A DNA stretch of 64,000 nucleotides from Thiothrix sp. (GTDB lineage Bacteria > Pseudomonadota > Gammaproteobacteria > Thiotrichales > Thiotrichaceae), in NCBI RefSeq assembly GCF_028714775.1, contig NZ_JAQTLS010000004.1, forward strand, positions 177,497 to 241,496. The letters are read 5' to 3'. The notes under the pieces are model-generated. The model saw only the letters and a list, made by a program, of their open reading frames with translations. It did not search any database and was not told where the DNA came from. The translations under genes were made by a program, and so were the position numbers. Numbering within the stretch: position 1 is the first letter of the stretch; each line of letters begins with the position of its first letter. This document shows, piece by piece, positions 10,573 to 19,345 of this stretch.

Positions 10573-11933
10573 ACCCACGCATCTTAGTCGTCGATGATGA
10601 ACCCGTTGCGGTCAAAAATCTGGCTTACGCATTACGCAAAAACGGCTACGACGTAACCACCCGTGAAAGCGGTACGGGTGGGTTGGAAGCCTTGCACAGC
10701 CACACATTTGACGTGATCCTCACCGATTTGCGCATGGAACGGGTGGATGGCATGGCGATCCTCAAACGCGCCATCGAAACCGACCCGGACATCGCGGTGG
10801 TGTTGATCACTGCCCACGGCACGCTGGATTCGGCGGTGGAAGCGATGAAAGCGGGCGCCTTCCATTACATTGCCAAACCTTTCCGGCTCGACGAAGTGCG
10901 CAGCATCGTTGCCAACGCCCTGCAACTGGTGCAACTCAAACGCGAAAACCGCGCATTGCGGGCGCAGGTCAATAGTGGCTTGCACCTCAATGCTGGCTTG
11001 GTGACGCAAAACCCGTCGATGTTACGTTTACTGGAAACGGCGCAACAAATCGGCAGCACCGACACCACCGTGCTGATCAGCGGCGCAAGTGGTACGGGCA
11101 AGGAATTGCTGGCGCGTTACATCCACACCCACAGCAAACGCCGCAAGGGAGCATTCGTCGGGGTTAATTGCGGCGCATTGCAGGAAGATTTGCTGGCAAA
11201 CGAACTGTTCGGGCATGAAAAGGGCGCGTATACCGGCGCGGCTGATGCCCGCCCCGGCCTGATCGAAACGGCTAACGGTGGCACGTTATTCCTCGACGAA
11301 ATCGGCGAAATGTCGTTGGCAATGCAGGTCAAACTGCTACGGGTGGTGCAAGAACGCGAAGTGCAACGCTTGGGGGCGCAGACTGCCGTGCCCGTGGATG
11401 TACGCCTGATTACTGCCACTCACCGCGATTTGCGTGCCGAAGTCGCTGCTGGGCGCTTCCGCCAAGATTTGTATTTCCGCTTGGATGTGGTTGGTTTGCA
11501 CCTGCCACTGTTGGCAGAACGGCGTGAAGACATTCCGTTGCTGGCATTCTATTTCCTGCGCAAACACGCGCTGCGCATGGGGCGTGAGGTGGATAATATT
11601 GCTCCAGCCGCAATGTCCTTGCTGTTGGGTTACGGCTACCCCGGCAATGTCCGCGAGTTGGAAAACTTGATCGAACGCGGCGTGGCGCTGGCGCGTAGCA
11701 AAGAGTTGGGCGAGGCGGAATTGCCGGAAGCTTTGGCGCAACAAGCCATCCACACCCTGCCGGACGCGCAAGGTGACTTGCCGAGCTTGGTGCAGCGTGA
11801 GGAGGAATACGTCCGCTACGTGCTGGAACACTGCGACGGCAACCGCACGCGGGCAGCGCAAATTCTTGGCATTGACCGCGTGTCGCTCTGGCGCAAGCTC
11901 AAGAAGTATGGGCTGGCGGAAGGCGAGGAATAG
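10569..11933 (+). CDS. Sigma-54-dependent response regulator (NtrC family)
   Basis: A 454-residue regulator: receiver domain with phospho-acceptor D53, AAA+ domain with Walker A (SGASGTGKELL), the sigma-54-contacting loop GAYTGA (variant of GAFTGA), and a C-terminal Fis-type HTH (NRTRAAQILGIDRVSLWRKL). ATG 10569 follows a GGAGG and overlaps the kinase stop by four bases. It is one of two sigma-54 activators in the window and could act on promoters elsewhere; the immediate targets are not evident. Confidence 0.94.
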   Translation: MNPRILVVDDEPVAVKNLAYALRKNGYDVTTRESGTGGLEALHSHTFDVILTDLRMERVDGMAILKRAIETDPDIAVVLITAHGTLDSAVEAMKAGAFHYIAKPFRLDEVRSIVANALQLVQLKRENRALRAQVNSGLHLNAGLVTQNPSMLRLLETAQQIGSTDTTVLISGASGTGKELLARYIHTHSKRRKGAFVGVNCGALQEDLLANELFGHEKGAYTGAADARPGLIETANGGTLFLDEIGEMSLAMQVKLLRVVQEREVQRLGAQTAVPVDVRLITATHRDLRAEVAAGRFRQDLYFRLDVVGLHLPLLAERREDIPLLAFYFLRKHALRMGREVDNIAPAAMSLLLGYGYPGNVRELENLIERGVALARSKELGEAELPEALAQQAIHTLPDAQGDLPSLVQREEEYVRYVLEHCDGNRTRAAQILGIDRVSLWRKLKKYGLAEGEE

Positions 11934-11938
11934 GACAG

Positions 11939-13255
11939 CTATTTGCCCAGCCGCATCAGCTTGCCGGTCTGTTTGTAGGCCAGTGCTTCCAAAATAATGC
12001 CATTGGTATTGGCGGTAATCGCTTTGTTGGGCTTGCCGCTGACTTCATACAGCCCGGAATACCAGCCGCGCTCTGGGTTAGCAAGTGTCGCGGCCGTTGC
12101 AAGCAATTGCTTGGTGTAATCCGTTTCGTACAGCATGTGCCAGCCAAAGGCTGCTTTGGTGCTCAAGGTTTTGAACTGGCTGGCGTCCGCACCTTTTTCC
12201 GTGATCGCATTCCATACTTTGCCGTCGGTAAAGACAGTGTTGTAAACGAAGTAGGGCGGTTGGTCGAGGTTGTCTTCCGACACGGCAGTCAGGACGCCGG
12301 TTTCTTCAAAACGCTTTTCTTGTGCTTTGTATACGCGCCATGCGAGTTCTTGGGAGATGTGATCCCAGCCAAATTCCACGCCATCCAGAATGTACGGCTC
12401 ACTGACCACGTAGTTATGCGCTCCGTATTGCTGCGCACTGCGGCTGTCAGTTGCTACCTTAACGCCGCTAATGTTCACGAATTTGAGGAAGTCGGTGTAA
12501 CGCAGCGAGTTGGAAACGTCCAGTCCCATCAGGTTGAAGGATTTGGCAGCGTATTCTTCATACCCCAATCGGCCCTCCTGAAGGTATTTGGTTTCGCCTT
12601 TGTCAGTAACAGCCGCACCTTGCAACACGCCGTTGACCAGCATCGGTTTGGTGTTCCAGTGTTCCATGACCCGTTTGACCGAAGCCGTATGCTGTGGGTA
12701 ATTCCACGTCAATACGTTGAGGGGAACGAGCAGCCGCCCGATGTCGATGGCTGACCAACCAATGCCTTTTTCAGTCGGTTGGTTGGTGTAATCGACCATT
12801 TGCAGGGAAACGGTGTTGTAGGACTTGTTCGGTAACTTGCCTTCAAACAGCGGTATGGCTGCCAGCGTATCCAGCGCCTTGAAAATACGTGCGTCGAATT
12901 CGTCTTGCTCAATGATCCCCAACCGTTGCGCGGCAATCACTGCCATTAAATAGGACGCGGTATCCCACAAGGTCGAGGCATTGTAGTTATCCACCGAATT
13001 GACCAGCCCGGTTGCGGGGATGGTGTTGTTCTGGAAATAACGCCAAGCCGTTTTCGCCCATGCCATTTCTTGGGCGGTCAATGGGCGCGAAGGGGCAATT
13101 TTGGCGTCGGCGCTGGCTTCAATCAGCGTTTCCGGGGTGGCGGCATTGCCCATGCTGATGCCTTCCAACCAGCCCACCATGCCGAAGGCAGTCACCAATC
13201 CGGTCAGAAAAATCAGGTGGCTGCGTGCCCGAACCAATCCTTGTTTGAAACTCAT
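11939..13255 (-). CDS. DUF3131 protein of the polysaccharide locus (copy 1)
   Basis: A 438-residue DUF3131 (PF11329) protein with an N-terminal hydrophobic anchor at about 13-33, so it probably faces the periplasm. The DUF3131 core runs from about residue 62 (AWKYF-like AWRYFQNNT) through NYNASTLWDTASYLMAVIAA, the central SEDNLDQPPYF and the C-terminal RGWYSGLYE and ANTNGIILEAL blocks. The all-helical core resembles glycoside-hydrolase toroid folds, but activity is unproven. Its start overlaps the GT2 stop by four bases. A second copy lies at 23562-25007, in the divergent arm. Confidence 0.85.
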   Translation of the reverse strand: MSFKQGLVRARSHLIFLTGLVTAFGMVGWLEGISMGNAATPETLIEASADAKIAPSRPLTAQEMAWAKTAWRYFQNNTIPATGLVNSVDNYNASTLWDTASYLMAVIAAQRLGIIEQDEFDARIFKALDTLAAIPLFEGKLPNKSYNTVSLQMVDYTNQPTEKGIGWSAIDIGRLLVPLNVLTWNYPQHTASVKRVMEHWNTKPMLVNGVLQGAAVTDKGETKYLQEGRLGYEEYAAKSFNLMGLDVSNSLRYTDFLKFVNISGVKVATDSRSAQQYGAHNYVVSEPYILDGVEFGWDHISQELAWRVYKAQEKRFEETGVLTAVSEDNLDQPPYFVYNTVFTDGKVWNAITEKGADASQFKTLSTKAAFGWHMLYETDYTKQLLATAATLANPERGWYSGLYEVSGKPNKAITANTNGIILEALAYKQTGKLMRLGK

Positions 13256-15099
13256 ACTGTCACCTCGTTGTTGTTATAGGCGGGGGCTTCTTCTGCTTCC
13301 GGCTGCCAAAATGCTGCCATTACAATGCCGCTCAATGCAAAAATGTTATTCAGTCCCCAGAACAGGTTGGTTAAAATCCCACCCATCGAATAATCCTGAT
13401 TGCCTAACGCGAAAAACTGCACGCTGGCATACGCAATCCCCAGTACGGTCAGCACAATCACCGCGAATTGTGGCAACACCAGATGGAAGAAGTTGCCTTC
13501 CTGCCGGTCTTTGGGTGTCACCGGGAATTTGATCTTTTCACCCTTCAGTACTGTCCAGATGGCTTGCAGGTTGACCGGGAAAAACGACAGGTAGCTGGCT
13601 TTGGAGCGGTAGCCTGCGATTCCCCATGTCCCGACCATGAATGCCAGTTCCATGAAAATCAGGAAGGGCAGGATGTGCTTAAAGAAATCACCCGTATAAG
13701 CACTCACTGGTGCAATCCCGCTAAACAGGTAAATCAGAGGTGCACCCAGAAAGATCATGTTCCAAATACCACCGAGGTACGACCATGCAGTTGCGCCATA
13801 CATCAAGCGTTGTGCCCAACTCATGCCTTTGCGCGTCATTGGGTTGTCATGCAGCACTATATCCAGCGTGCCGCCCGCGTATTTGAAACGTTGCACCGTC
13901 CAGCTCAGTAAGTCTTGCGGCGAGAGCATCTTGGATTCTACCGCCGGATGCATGACCGATTTCCAGTGGCGTTCTTCATCCGAGTGCAGCACGATGGAAG
14001 TGTAAATATCTTCGGAAACGTGGAAACGGTAGGGGGTAAATTCTTCTTCCCCCGCGACTTGGTGGCGCATTTCCTGCACTAAGCTGCTATCCAGTGCTTG
14101 CCCGCCCATCAGTTTTTGCAATTGTTTGGACTGTTTGCCCACTTGTTTTTCGATGGTGTCGGAATAGGTTTTGAGTGCGGCTTCCATCACGGCTTCGCGG
14201 CGGTGGATGGAACCAGCCCCGCAGCAAAATGAGGCATTCGCCCAGTTACGGCGGCGCTGGATGATGTCGTAAAACATTTTCGGCTCATTCACGAACGGGT
14301 CTTCGCCTACACGGAGTTCACCGATCATCGCCTCCACGCCTTTGCCGATCCAGCGACCGGGGGCTTTCAGGTATTTACCGAGTACATCCGGTAAGCGTTT
14401 GCCTTCAGGCAGGTCAAAGAACCACTGCGGGGTTTGTACCCACGCTACATCCGGGTCACGGAAATAGCCTAGGGTATGTTCCAGAATAGTGGGAAATGGG
14501 CGCGTATCCGCATCACAAATGACGATGAAATCACCATGGGTTTGTTCCATCGCATTACGCAGGTTGCCTGCTTTGAAGCCAATATTGCTGTTGCGGGTGA
14601 TGTAACCCACGCCTTCTTCTTCTGCCACTTGGTGCATTTCCGGGCGTTTGCCATCATCCAGCACGAAGATTTTCAGCTCAATCGGGTGTGGATACGTGAC
14701 CTTTTTGGCATCACGGATACTCAAACGCACCAATTCGACTTCTTCGTTGTAGGTGGGGAAAAACACATCCACTTTCAACGGACGCTCTTCCGCGTGATCA
14801 GGACGTACCACTTCGCTGAATTTTGCCGGTGGTGGTAATTGTTCGTAATCTTGCACTTTCCACAGATTGAACACGAATAGCCCTAAGCCGAAGTATGACG
14901 CTGTTTCCGCTACCACCAACGGTATTGCGTACCATAAGGCATTCGGGTTAAGCGATTCTGTCCAACGCCACCACAAATACCATGCGCCCAAGGTCATGGC
15001 GATGATGGCGAGGTATTGCCATATCCCTTCCGTTACTGGCGAGTATTCCAGCGGCGGTTCGGGTTTGCGGTCTTCAAACTTGTCGAAATAGAATCCCAT
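13252..15099 (-). CDS. Processive family-2 glycosyltransferase (cellulose-synthase-like)
   Basis: A 615-residue inner-membrane synthase. Two N-terminal membrane helices (about 27-45 and 56-80) precede the GT2 domain, which has PTYNEE near 115, DDG at 148-150, DAD at 197-199 and the acceptor-side ED at 363-364. The Q-x-x-R-W motif of processive synthases appears as QRFKY at 403-407, a conservative departure. Further membrane helices fill about 425-605. There is no PilZ domain, unlike BcsA, so activation by c-di-GMP is not expected. With a GH2 enzyme, a nucleotidyltransferase and an OpgC acyltransferase nearby it probably makes a beta-glucan-type exopolymer. Confidence 0.88.
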   Translation of the reverse strand: MGFYFDKFEDRKPEPPLEYSPVTEGIWQYLAIIAMTLGAWYLWWRWTESLNPNALWYAIPLVVAETASYFGLGLFVFNLWKVQDYEQLPPPAKFSEVVRPDHAEERPLKVDVFFPTYNEEVELVRLSIRDAKKVTYPHPIELKIFVLDDGKRPEMHQVAEEEGVGYITRNSNIGFKAGNLRNAMEQTHGDFIVICDADTRPFPTILEHTLGYFRDPDVAWVQTPQWFFDLPEGKRLPDVLGKYLKAPGRWIGKGVEAMIGELRVGEDPFVNEPKMFYDIIQRRRNWANASFCCGAGSIHRREAVMEAALKTYSDTIEKQVGKQSKQLQKLMGGQALDSSLVQEMRHQVAGEEEFTPYRFHVSEDIYTSIVLHSDEERHWKSVMHPAVESKMLSPQDLLSWTVQRFKYAGGTLDIVLHDNPMTRKGMSWAQRLMYGATAWSYLGGIWNMIFLGAPLIYLFSGIAPVSAYTGDFFKHILPFLIFMELAFMVGTWGIAGYRSKASYLSFFPVNLQAIWTVLKGEKIKFPVTPKDRQEGNFFHLVLPQFAVIVLTVLGIAYASVQFFALGNQDYSMGGILTNLFWGLNNIFALSGIVMAAFWQPEAEEAPAYNNNEVTV

Positions 15100-15111
15100 G
15101 GCAGTGCATTC

Positions 15112-17262
15112 TTATTGTGGTAATTGGACGGTAAAACGGTATTCGTTGGAACTTAACAGCTTGCCTTGTGCATCACGGATGCCTGCTTCGAGGCGATAAT
15201 GCCCCGGCTTGTCGGTAGCTGCGGTGTAATCCCGCAAGTGCTGGTGCATATCCGCTGTCAGGTTGATAGCCCACGTTTGCGTATCCAGTTTTTGCTGTCC
15301 CCGGAACAGGCTGACCTGATATTGCGCATTCGGGTAGCTGGCGAAACTGTCGTTCAATGCCCATAAGCCAATCTTGACTGGCTCATCCGTGGCGTATTGC
15401 ACTTTGTCCCATGCCAAGCTCGGTAAGATGGGTTGGTAAGCGCGTTGTAAGGCGTAATACCCCGGTTTGGGTTTACGCCAGAAATCGACCATGCCCCAGT
15501 TCATTGAAGGCCAGTCTTCCACCAGCATAAACTGGAACAGCGCACCCACCGGGCGATAGGCTTGCCGCCGGTAAGATTCTGCCGCAAGCTGGTTAAGTTG
15601 TGCTTGATACTGCTGGGTATTGTTGATGAAAGCATCCAGTGTTTTACCTTGTGGGACTTTGGCTATTTCCAAGGTTTCTTTGCGCTGGAAATTGTGGAAA
15701 GCCCATTCTTCCCAGTCAGCGTCAGTGACCGGCAGGGTTGCTTCATGCCCTAGAATTTTCGCCAGTGTCGCTTTGTCCGGCAAGGCTTGTGCACCGAATT
15801 CGGCAATAGTCGCCGCCTTGGTCGGTTTGGCGTAATCCAGCCAGTGACCGGAATACCAGCCCAACCACGGGTGTTCCTTGGTGGAAGAGATTGCCTCAAT
15901 GGGGCGGGTGGTATCCAAGGCAAGTGCCGCGCGGTATAGCTTGTTGTCCAGCACCTTGTTCTGCTGCGGGTCGTAGTCTGGGTGTTTCCACTTCATCCAA
16001 TCCGCATCCCACGGCGGTTCGTTGTGTAACGTCCACTGGATGATGGAAGTGTGGTATCCGAATTGACGGATCATGTCACCAACTTGCGATACCGCTTGCT
16101 GGTGGAATTCGGGGGTATCCTGATAACCCCATTGCAGCGGAAAATCTTGCCACACCATCAAGCCCATTTCATCGCACAAGCGGTAAAATTCGGGCGCAGT
16201 AACGTGGGCATGGACACGCACGGTATTGATATGCGCATCCAGCATCAATTGGATGTCACGGCGAAAATCCGCCCTGCTCATCTCACTAAGCCACTGGTTA
16301 GCGATGTAATTCGTGCCTTTGAGCAGGATGCGCTGGTCGTTAATGCGCCAGATTTGCTGCGGCGATTTGCTGATTTTGCGGAAACCGATAGTGCGGCTGA
16401 AAGAATCAAGCACTTGCCCATCTTTTACGGCGCTGACGGTCAGTTGGTAAAGGTTTTGCTCGCCGTAGCCTTTGGGATACCAGAGTTTGGGGTTGGTGAT
16501 GGGGATGGAGAGGGTGTTACGCACAGGATTTTCACCGTGCCATTCTCCAATACGCCACTGCAATTCCGTCCCTAGTGGCAATTGCCCCAAGGTATCCAAC
16601 TCAACCTTAACCTGCCATTTCCCTAACCCCTGCACAGGCTGCACTTGCACACTTTGCGGCTCAAGCTGAATGGACTGTGTTTGGTGCAAACTTACATCAC
16701 CCCAAATACCCCCCGTATTGCGCTCTTGCCCACGCGCCGACCAAGCACCGCCGGGACGTGTGTCGTGGTGGGCAAAAATGCCTTTGATTAGGCGCTTGTG
16801 CAGTGAATAGTCTTCCGGTGTTTCTAACGGGCTATTCACCCGCACCAGCAAGGTATGTCCCCCCGCTTGCAGATAAGGCGTTACATCATAGGAAAATGGT
16901 TGGAAATAGCCTTCGTGTGAGCCAAGTTTTTGCCCGTTTAGCCAGGTATCCGCAAAGTAATCCACCCCGCCAAAATGCAGGGTAGAAATGGTTTCTGGGG
17001 AAGTATTGGCGATAAATTTTAGCCGATACCACGCCACCCCATGATGGTCATAGCCTTGTGGATACCAGTTACCGGGAACATTGATGGTTTGCCAGTGCGC
17101 GTTCGCAGCAGGCATATCCACCGAACCGGAAGGCAGGAATTCCCACCGACCCGCCAGTGATCCAGCATGGGCAACAGCAACAGGCTGACCGGACGGCACT
17201 ACGCTGCACCCCTGCAATAGCAGCAGAAACAACATAATGCCCGCCCAGACGTACCGTTTCAT
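15112..17262 (-). CDS. Glycoside hydrolase family 2 lipoprotein
   Basis: About 716 residues. A lipoprotein signal ends in the lipobox LLQGC, so the enzyme should be membrane-anchored outside the cytoplasm. The GH2 order is visible: sugar-binding jelly roll (FGGVDYFADTWLNGQKLG), Ig-like domain, then the TIM barrel with acid/base Glu in LHNEPPWD and nucleophile Glu in IAEFGAQALP. Members are beta-galactosidases, beta-mannosidases or glucuronidases; the substrate is not deducible. ATG 17262 is chosen over an in-frame TTG at 17268. It probably trims or releases the polymer made by the adjacent GT2. Confidence 0.88.
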   Translation of the reverse strand: MKRYVWAGIMLFLLLLQGCSVVPSGQPVAVAHAGSLAGRWEFLPSGSVDMPAANAHWQTINVPGNWYPQGYDHHGVAWYRLKFIANTSPETISTLHFGGVDYFADTWLNGQKLGSHEGYFQPFSYDVTPYLQAGGHTLLVRVNSPLETPEDYSLHKRLIKGIFAHHDTRPGGAWSARGQERNTGGIWGDVSLHQTQSIQLEPQSVQVQPVQGLGKWQVKVELDTLGQLPLGTELQWRIGEWHGENPVRNTLSIPITNPKLWYPKGYGEQNLYQLTVSAVKDGQVLDSFSRTIGFRKISKSPQQIWRINDQRILLKGTNYIANQWLSEMSRADFRRDIQLMLDAHINTVRVHAHVTAPEFYRLCDEMGLMVWQDFPLQWGYQDTPEFHQQAVSQVGDMIRQFGYHTSIIQWTLHNEPPWDADWMKWKHPDYDPQQNKVLDNKLYRAALALDTTRPIEAISSTKEHPWLGWYSGHWLDYAKPTKAATIAEFGAQALPDKATLAKILGHEATLPVTDADWEEWAFHNFQRKETLEIAKVPQGKTLDAFINNTQQYQAQLNQLAAESYRRQAYRPVGALFQFMLVEDWPSMNWGMVDFWRKPKPGYYALQRAYQPILPSLAWDKVQYATDEPVKIGLWALNDSFASYPNAQYQVSLFRGQQKLDTQTWAINLTADMHQHLRDYTAATDKPGHYRLEAGIRDAQGKLLSSNEYRFTVQLPQ

Positions 17263-17264
17263 GT

Positions 17265-17696
17265 TCAATCCAATTGCTTGCTGACGTGCAAGTGGTTGCC
17301 CTTGGCATCACGGATATAGTGGATGGAATCTGCCAGTAAATGGATCAAACCCATGCCCCAGCCTCCTTCCGGCAAGTCTTCGGGATTGGGCATCTCGCGG
17401 GCTTCGGAATGTAATTCATCCGGCATGGTATGCCCGCTGTCAGAAATGATCAGGTGTACCGCTTGCGGGCTGTATTCCACCCGCACCCGCACGTCATTGC
17501 CTGCCTGCAATTCATAGGCGTGTTCGATGACATTGTTGACGGCTTCGACCATCATCAGTTCAAGTTGCCCCAGCTTGTCGTCAGAGAGTTGCAGTTCCTT
17601 GCCGATGCCATGCAGCGCACCGGAGAGGACACGTACTTGCTCCAGACGGCTGTCGATGGAAAGGCGGATGTCGTAGTGTTTATACGTCGTATCCAT
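17265..17696 (-). CDS. RsbW-type serine kinase / anti-sigma HATPase
   Basis: A 143-residue GHKL ATPase of the HATPase_c_2 type. The N-box is MMVEAVNNVIEHAY (about 48-61) and the G-box is GGWGMGLIHLLAD. Such proteins phosphorylate a STAS antagonist and bind a partner such as a sigma factor or an enzyme. The STAS protein (18923-19261) and the PP2C phosphatase (19346-20548) are in the same operon, making a full partner-switch module. No sigma factor is encoded nearby, so the target may be a polysaccharide enzyme or a distant factor. Confidence 0.88.
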   Translation of the reverse strand: MDTTYKHYDIRLSIDSRLEQVRVLSGALHGIGKELQLSDDKLGQLELMMVEAVNNVIEHAYELQAGNDVRVRVEYSPQAVHLIISDSGHTMPDELHSEAREMPNPEDLPEGGWGMGLIHLLADSIHYIRDAKGNHLHVSKQLD

Positions 17697-18886
17697 TAGG
17701 CCACCTCGTTTTCATGTTCCAGTTCCCCATAGTAACTGAGCATGTTATTGAACAGCATCATGTCGTGAATGTCGCTGGGGTTGAGCACGCGGCGCATATC
17801 ATCCACCAGCCAGCGGATTTGGGTTTCACTGACATTCATGGTACTGCCGTCCGGGGAAATGCAGTCGCCGCCGAAGATCAGTTTGTTATCCAGCGCTGCC
17901 ATACCGCCAATGCGGGTGTAGTCGCTGATAAGACATTCGCTGATTTCTGCGCCGGATTCGACCACACAGTTTGCGCCGATCATGCACGGGCCAGTGATAT
18001 GGCTACCCGCCTCAATTTTGCTGCTGCTGCCGATGTAAACAGGAGGGGTTAGTTTGACCTGATCCCAGTTAATGCTGACGTTGATCCCTGTCCATACACC
18101 CGGTTGCACTTGTTTGCCGGGCATCTGGAAACCGTGGATTTGCCCCAGTAAGGCCATGCGGGTGGCTGCCCATACGTCTGGTACGGAGCCAATATCAACC
18201 CACTGGAAATCCATCGGTATGCCGAAGAAGGCTTCGCCTGCTGCGACCAAAGCAGGGAACAATTGCCCGCCAATGTCATATTCCGTTTCCGCCGGGATGT
18301 AGTCGAAAATTTCTGGCTCGAAAATGTAAATGCCAGTGTTGATCAGGTTGGAAACGGCTTCTTCCCGCTTGGGTTTTTCTTGGAACTGGACAATGCGCTG
18401 GTGTTCGTCCAGTTTCACCACCCCGTATTTGTGGACTTCTTCGTGTGGGACTTCCTGCAAGATAATGGTGGCAATGCCGCCTTTCTCCCGGTGTTGGCGC
18501 AGTGCGGCACTGATGTCGAGGTCAATCCATGCATCCCCGCACAAGACGATGAAGGTTTCATCGAAAAAGCCGGAAAACTCTTGGATGCGCTTCATGCCGC
18601 CCGCCGAGCCAAGTGCTTTGCCTTCCAACCCATCTTCGGTCATGTAACCTTCATAGGAATAGGCAATGTGCACACCCAACTGGTTGCCATCGCGGAAATA
18701 GTTTTCGATCACGGGTGCAAGGTGGCTGGTGTTGACCACGATTTCATGCACACCGTGGGTACGCAGCAGTTCTACGATAGATTCCATCACTGGCTTGCGC
18801 AGGATTGGGATCATCGGTTTTGGCATTTCATTGGTAATGGGACGTACCCTTGTCCCCTTGCCTGCCGCCAGAATCATCGCTTTCAT
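17696..18886 (-). CDS. Sugar-phosphate nucleotidyltransferase with left-handed beta-helix
   Basis: A 396-residue NDP-sugar pyrophosphorylase-like protein. The start MKAMILAAGKGTRVRPIT is the nucleotide-binding signature; GDAWIDLD holds the metal-binding Asp, and EKPKREE is a substrate-site motif. The C-terminal part (about 265-350) has hexapeptide repeats of a left-handed beta-helix. It should activate a hexose-1-phosphate (glucose or mannose type) for the synthase. Start and stop codons overlap the kinase gene by one base (TAATG). Confidence 0.88.
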   Translation of the reverse strand: MKAMILAAGKGTRVRPITNEMPKPMIPILRKPVMESIVELLRTHGVHEIVVNTSHLAPVIENYFRDGNQLGVHIAYSYEGYMTEDGLEGKALGSAGGMKRIQEFSGFFDETFIVLCGDAWIDLDISAALRQHREKGGIATIILQEVPHEEVHKYGVVKLDEHQRIVQFQEKPKREEAVSNLINTGIYIFEPEIFDYIPAETEYDIGGQLFPALVAAGEAFFGIPMDFQWVDIGSVPDVWAATRMALLGQIHGFQMPGKQVQPGVWTGINVSINWDQVKLTPPVYIGSSSKIEAGSHITGPCMIGANCVVESGAEISECLISDYTRIGGMAALDNKLIFGGDCISPDGSTMNVSETQIRWLVDDMRRVLNPSDIHDMMLFNNMLSYYGELEHENEVA

Positions 18887-18922
18887 AGGAAGCCCCCCTC
18901 CTCAGGTGGTGATGGACTCCGC

Positions 18923-19261
18923 TTAGGCAGCTACTGCGCAGGTGGCGGCATCAACGCTCTCCGTCATGCGGAATACGCGATCCATCCGGGTCAGTTTGAA
19001 CAGGTCAGCAACGATGCCTTTTGCGCCAGCAACGATCAGGTCGCCCCGGTTGCCAACCATTTTCAGCAGGCTGACCAGTGCGCCGAGGCTGCTGCTGTCC
19101 ATGAATGTTACTTGGCTGAGGTCTAAGACGATGCGGGTGACGCCATCGGCAAGCAGTTGGGCGATACTGTGTTTGAGTTCAGGGGCAACGGAGGCATCCA
19201 TACGGGCTTCGCCAATGGCGACGACAGTGAATTCACCTTGAGTGTGGGTTGAAAATTGCAT
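18923..19261 (-). CDS. STAS-domain anti-sigma-factor antagonist (RsbV/SpoIIAA-like)
   Basis: A 112-residue single STAS domain. The phosphorylatable serine lies in FMDSSSLGALV, residues 56-58. In a partner switch the unphosphorylated form binds the HATPase and frees its partner, and the PP2C phosphatase restores this form. It sits between the nucleotidyltransferase and the REC-PP2C gene in the minus-strand arm. Confidence 0.92.
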   Translation of the reverse strand: MQFSTHTQGEFTVVAIGEARMDASVAPELKHSIAQLLADGVTRIVLDLSQVTFMDSSSLGALVSLLKMVGNRGDLIVAGAKGIVADLFKLTRMDRVFRMTESVDAATCAVAA

Positions 19262-19345
19262 TCTTGTTGTCCTCTTTGTTGATGTTGTTATGTAATTTAT
19301 TTTGATTATCTATAGATTAACTATATCTATAATTAGAGTGTTTTG

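Noticed and set aside
18263..19126. 287-codon plus-strand frame opposite the nucleotidyltransferase and STAS genes
   Set aside because: It spans two real minus-strand genes and the gap between them; no known family and no ribosome-binding site.
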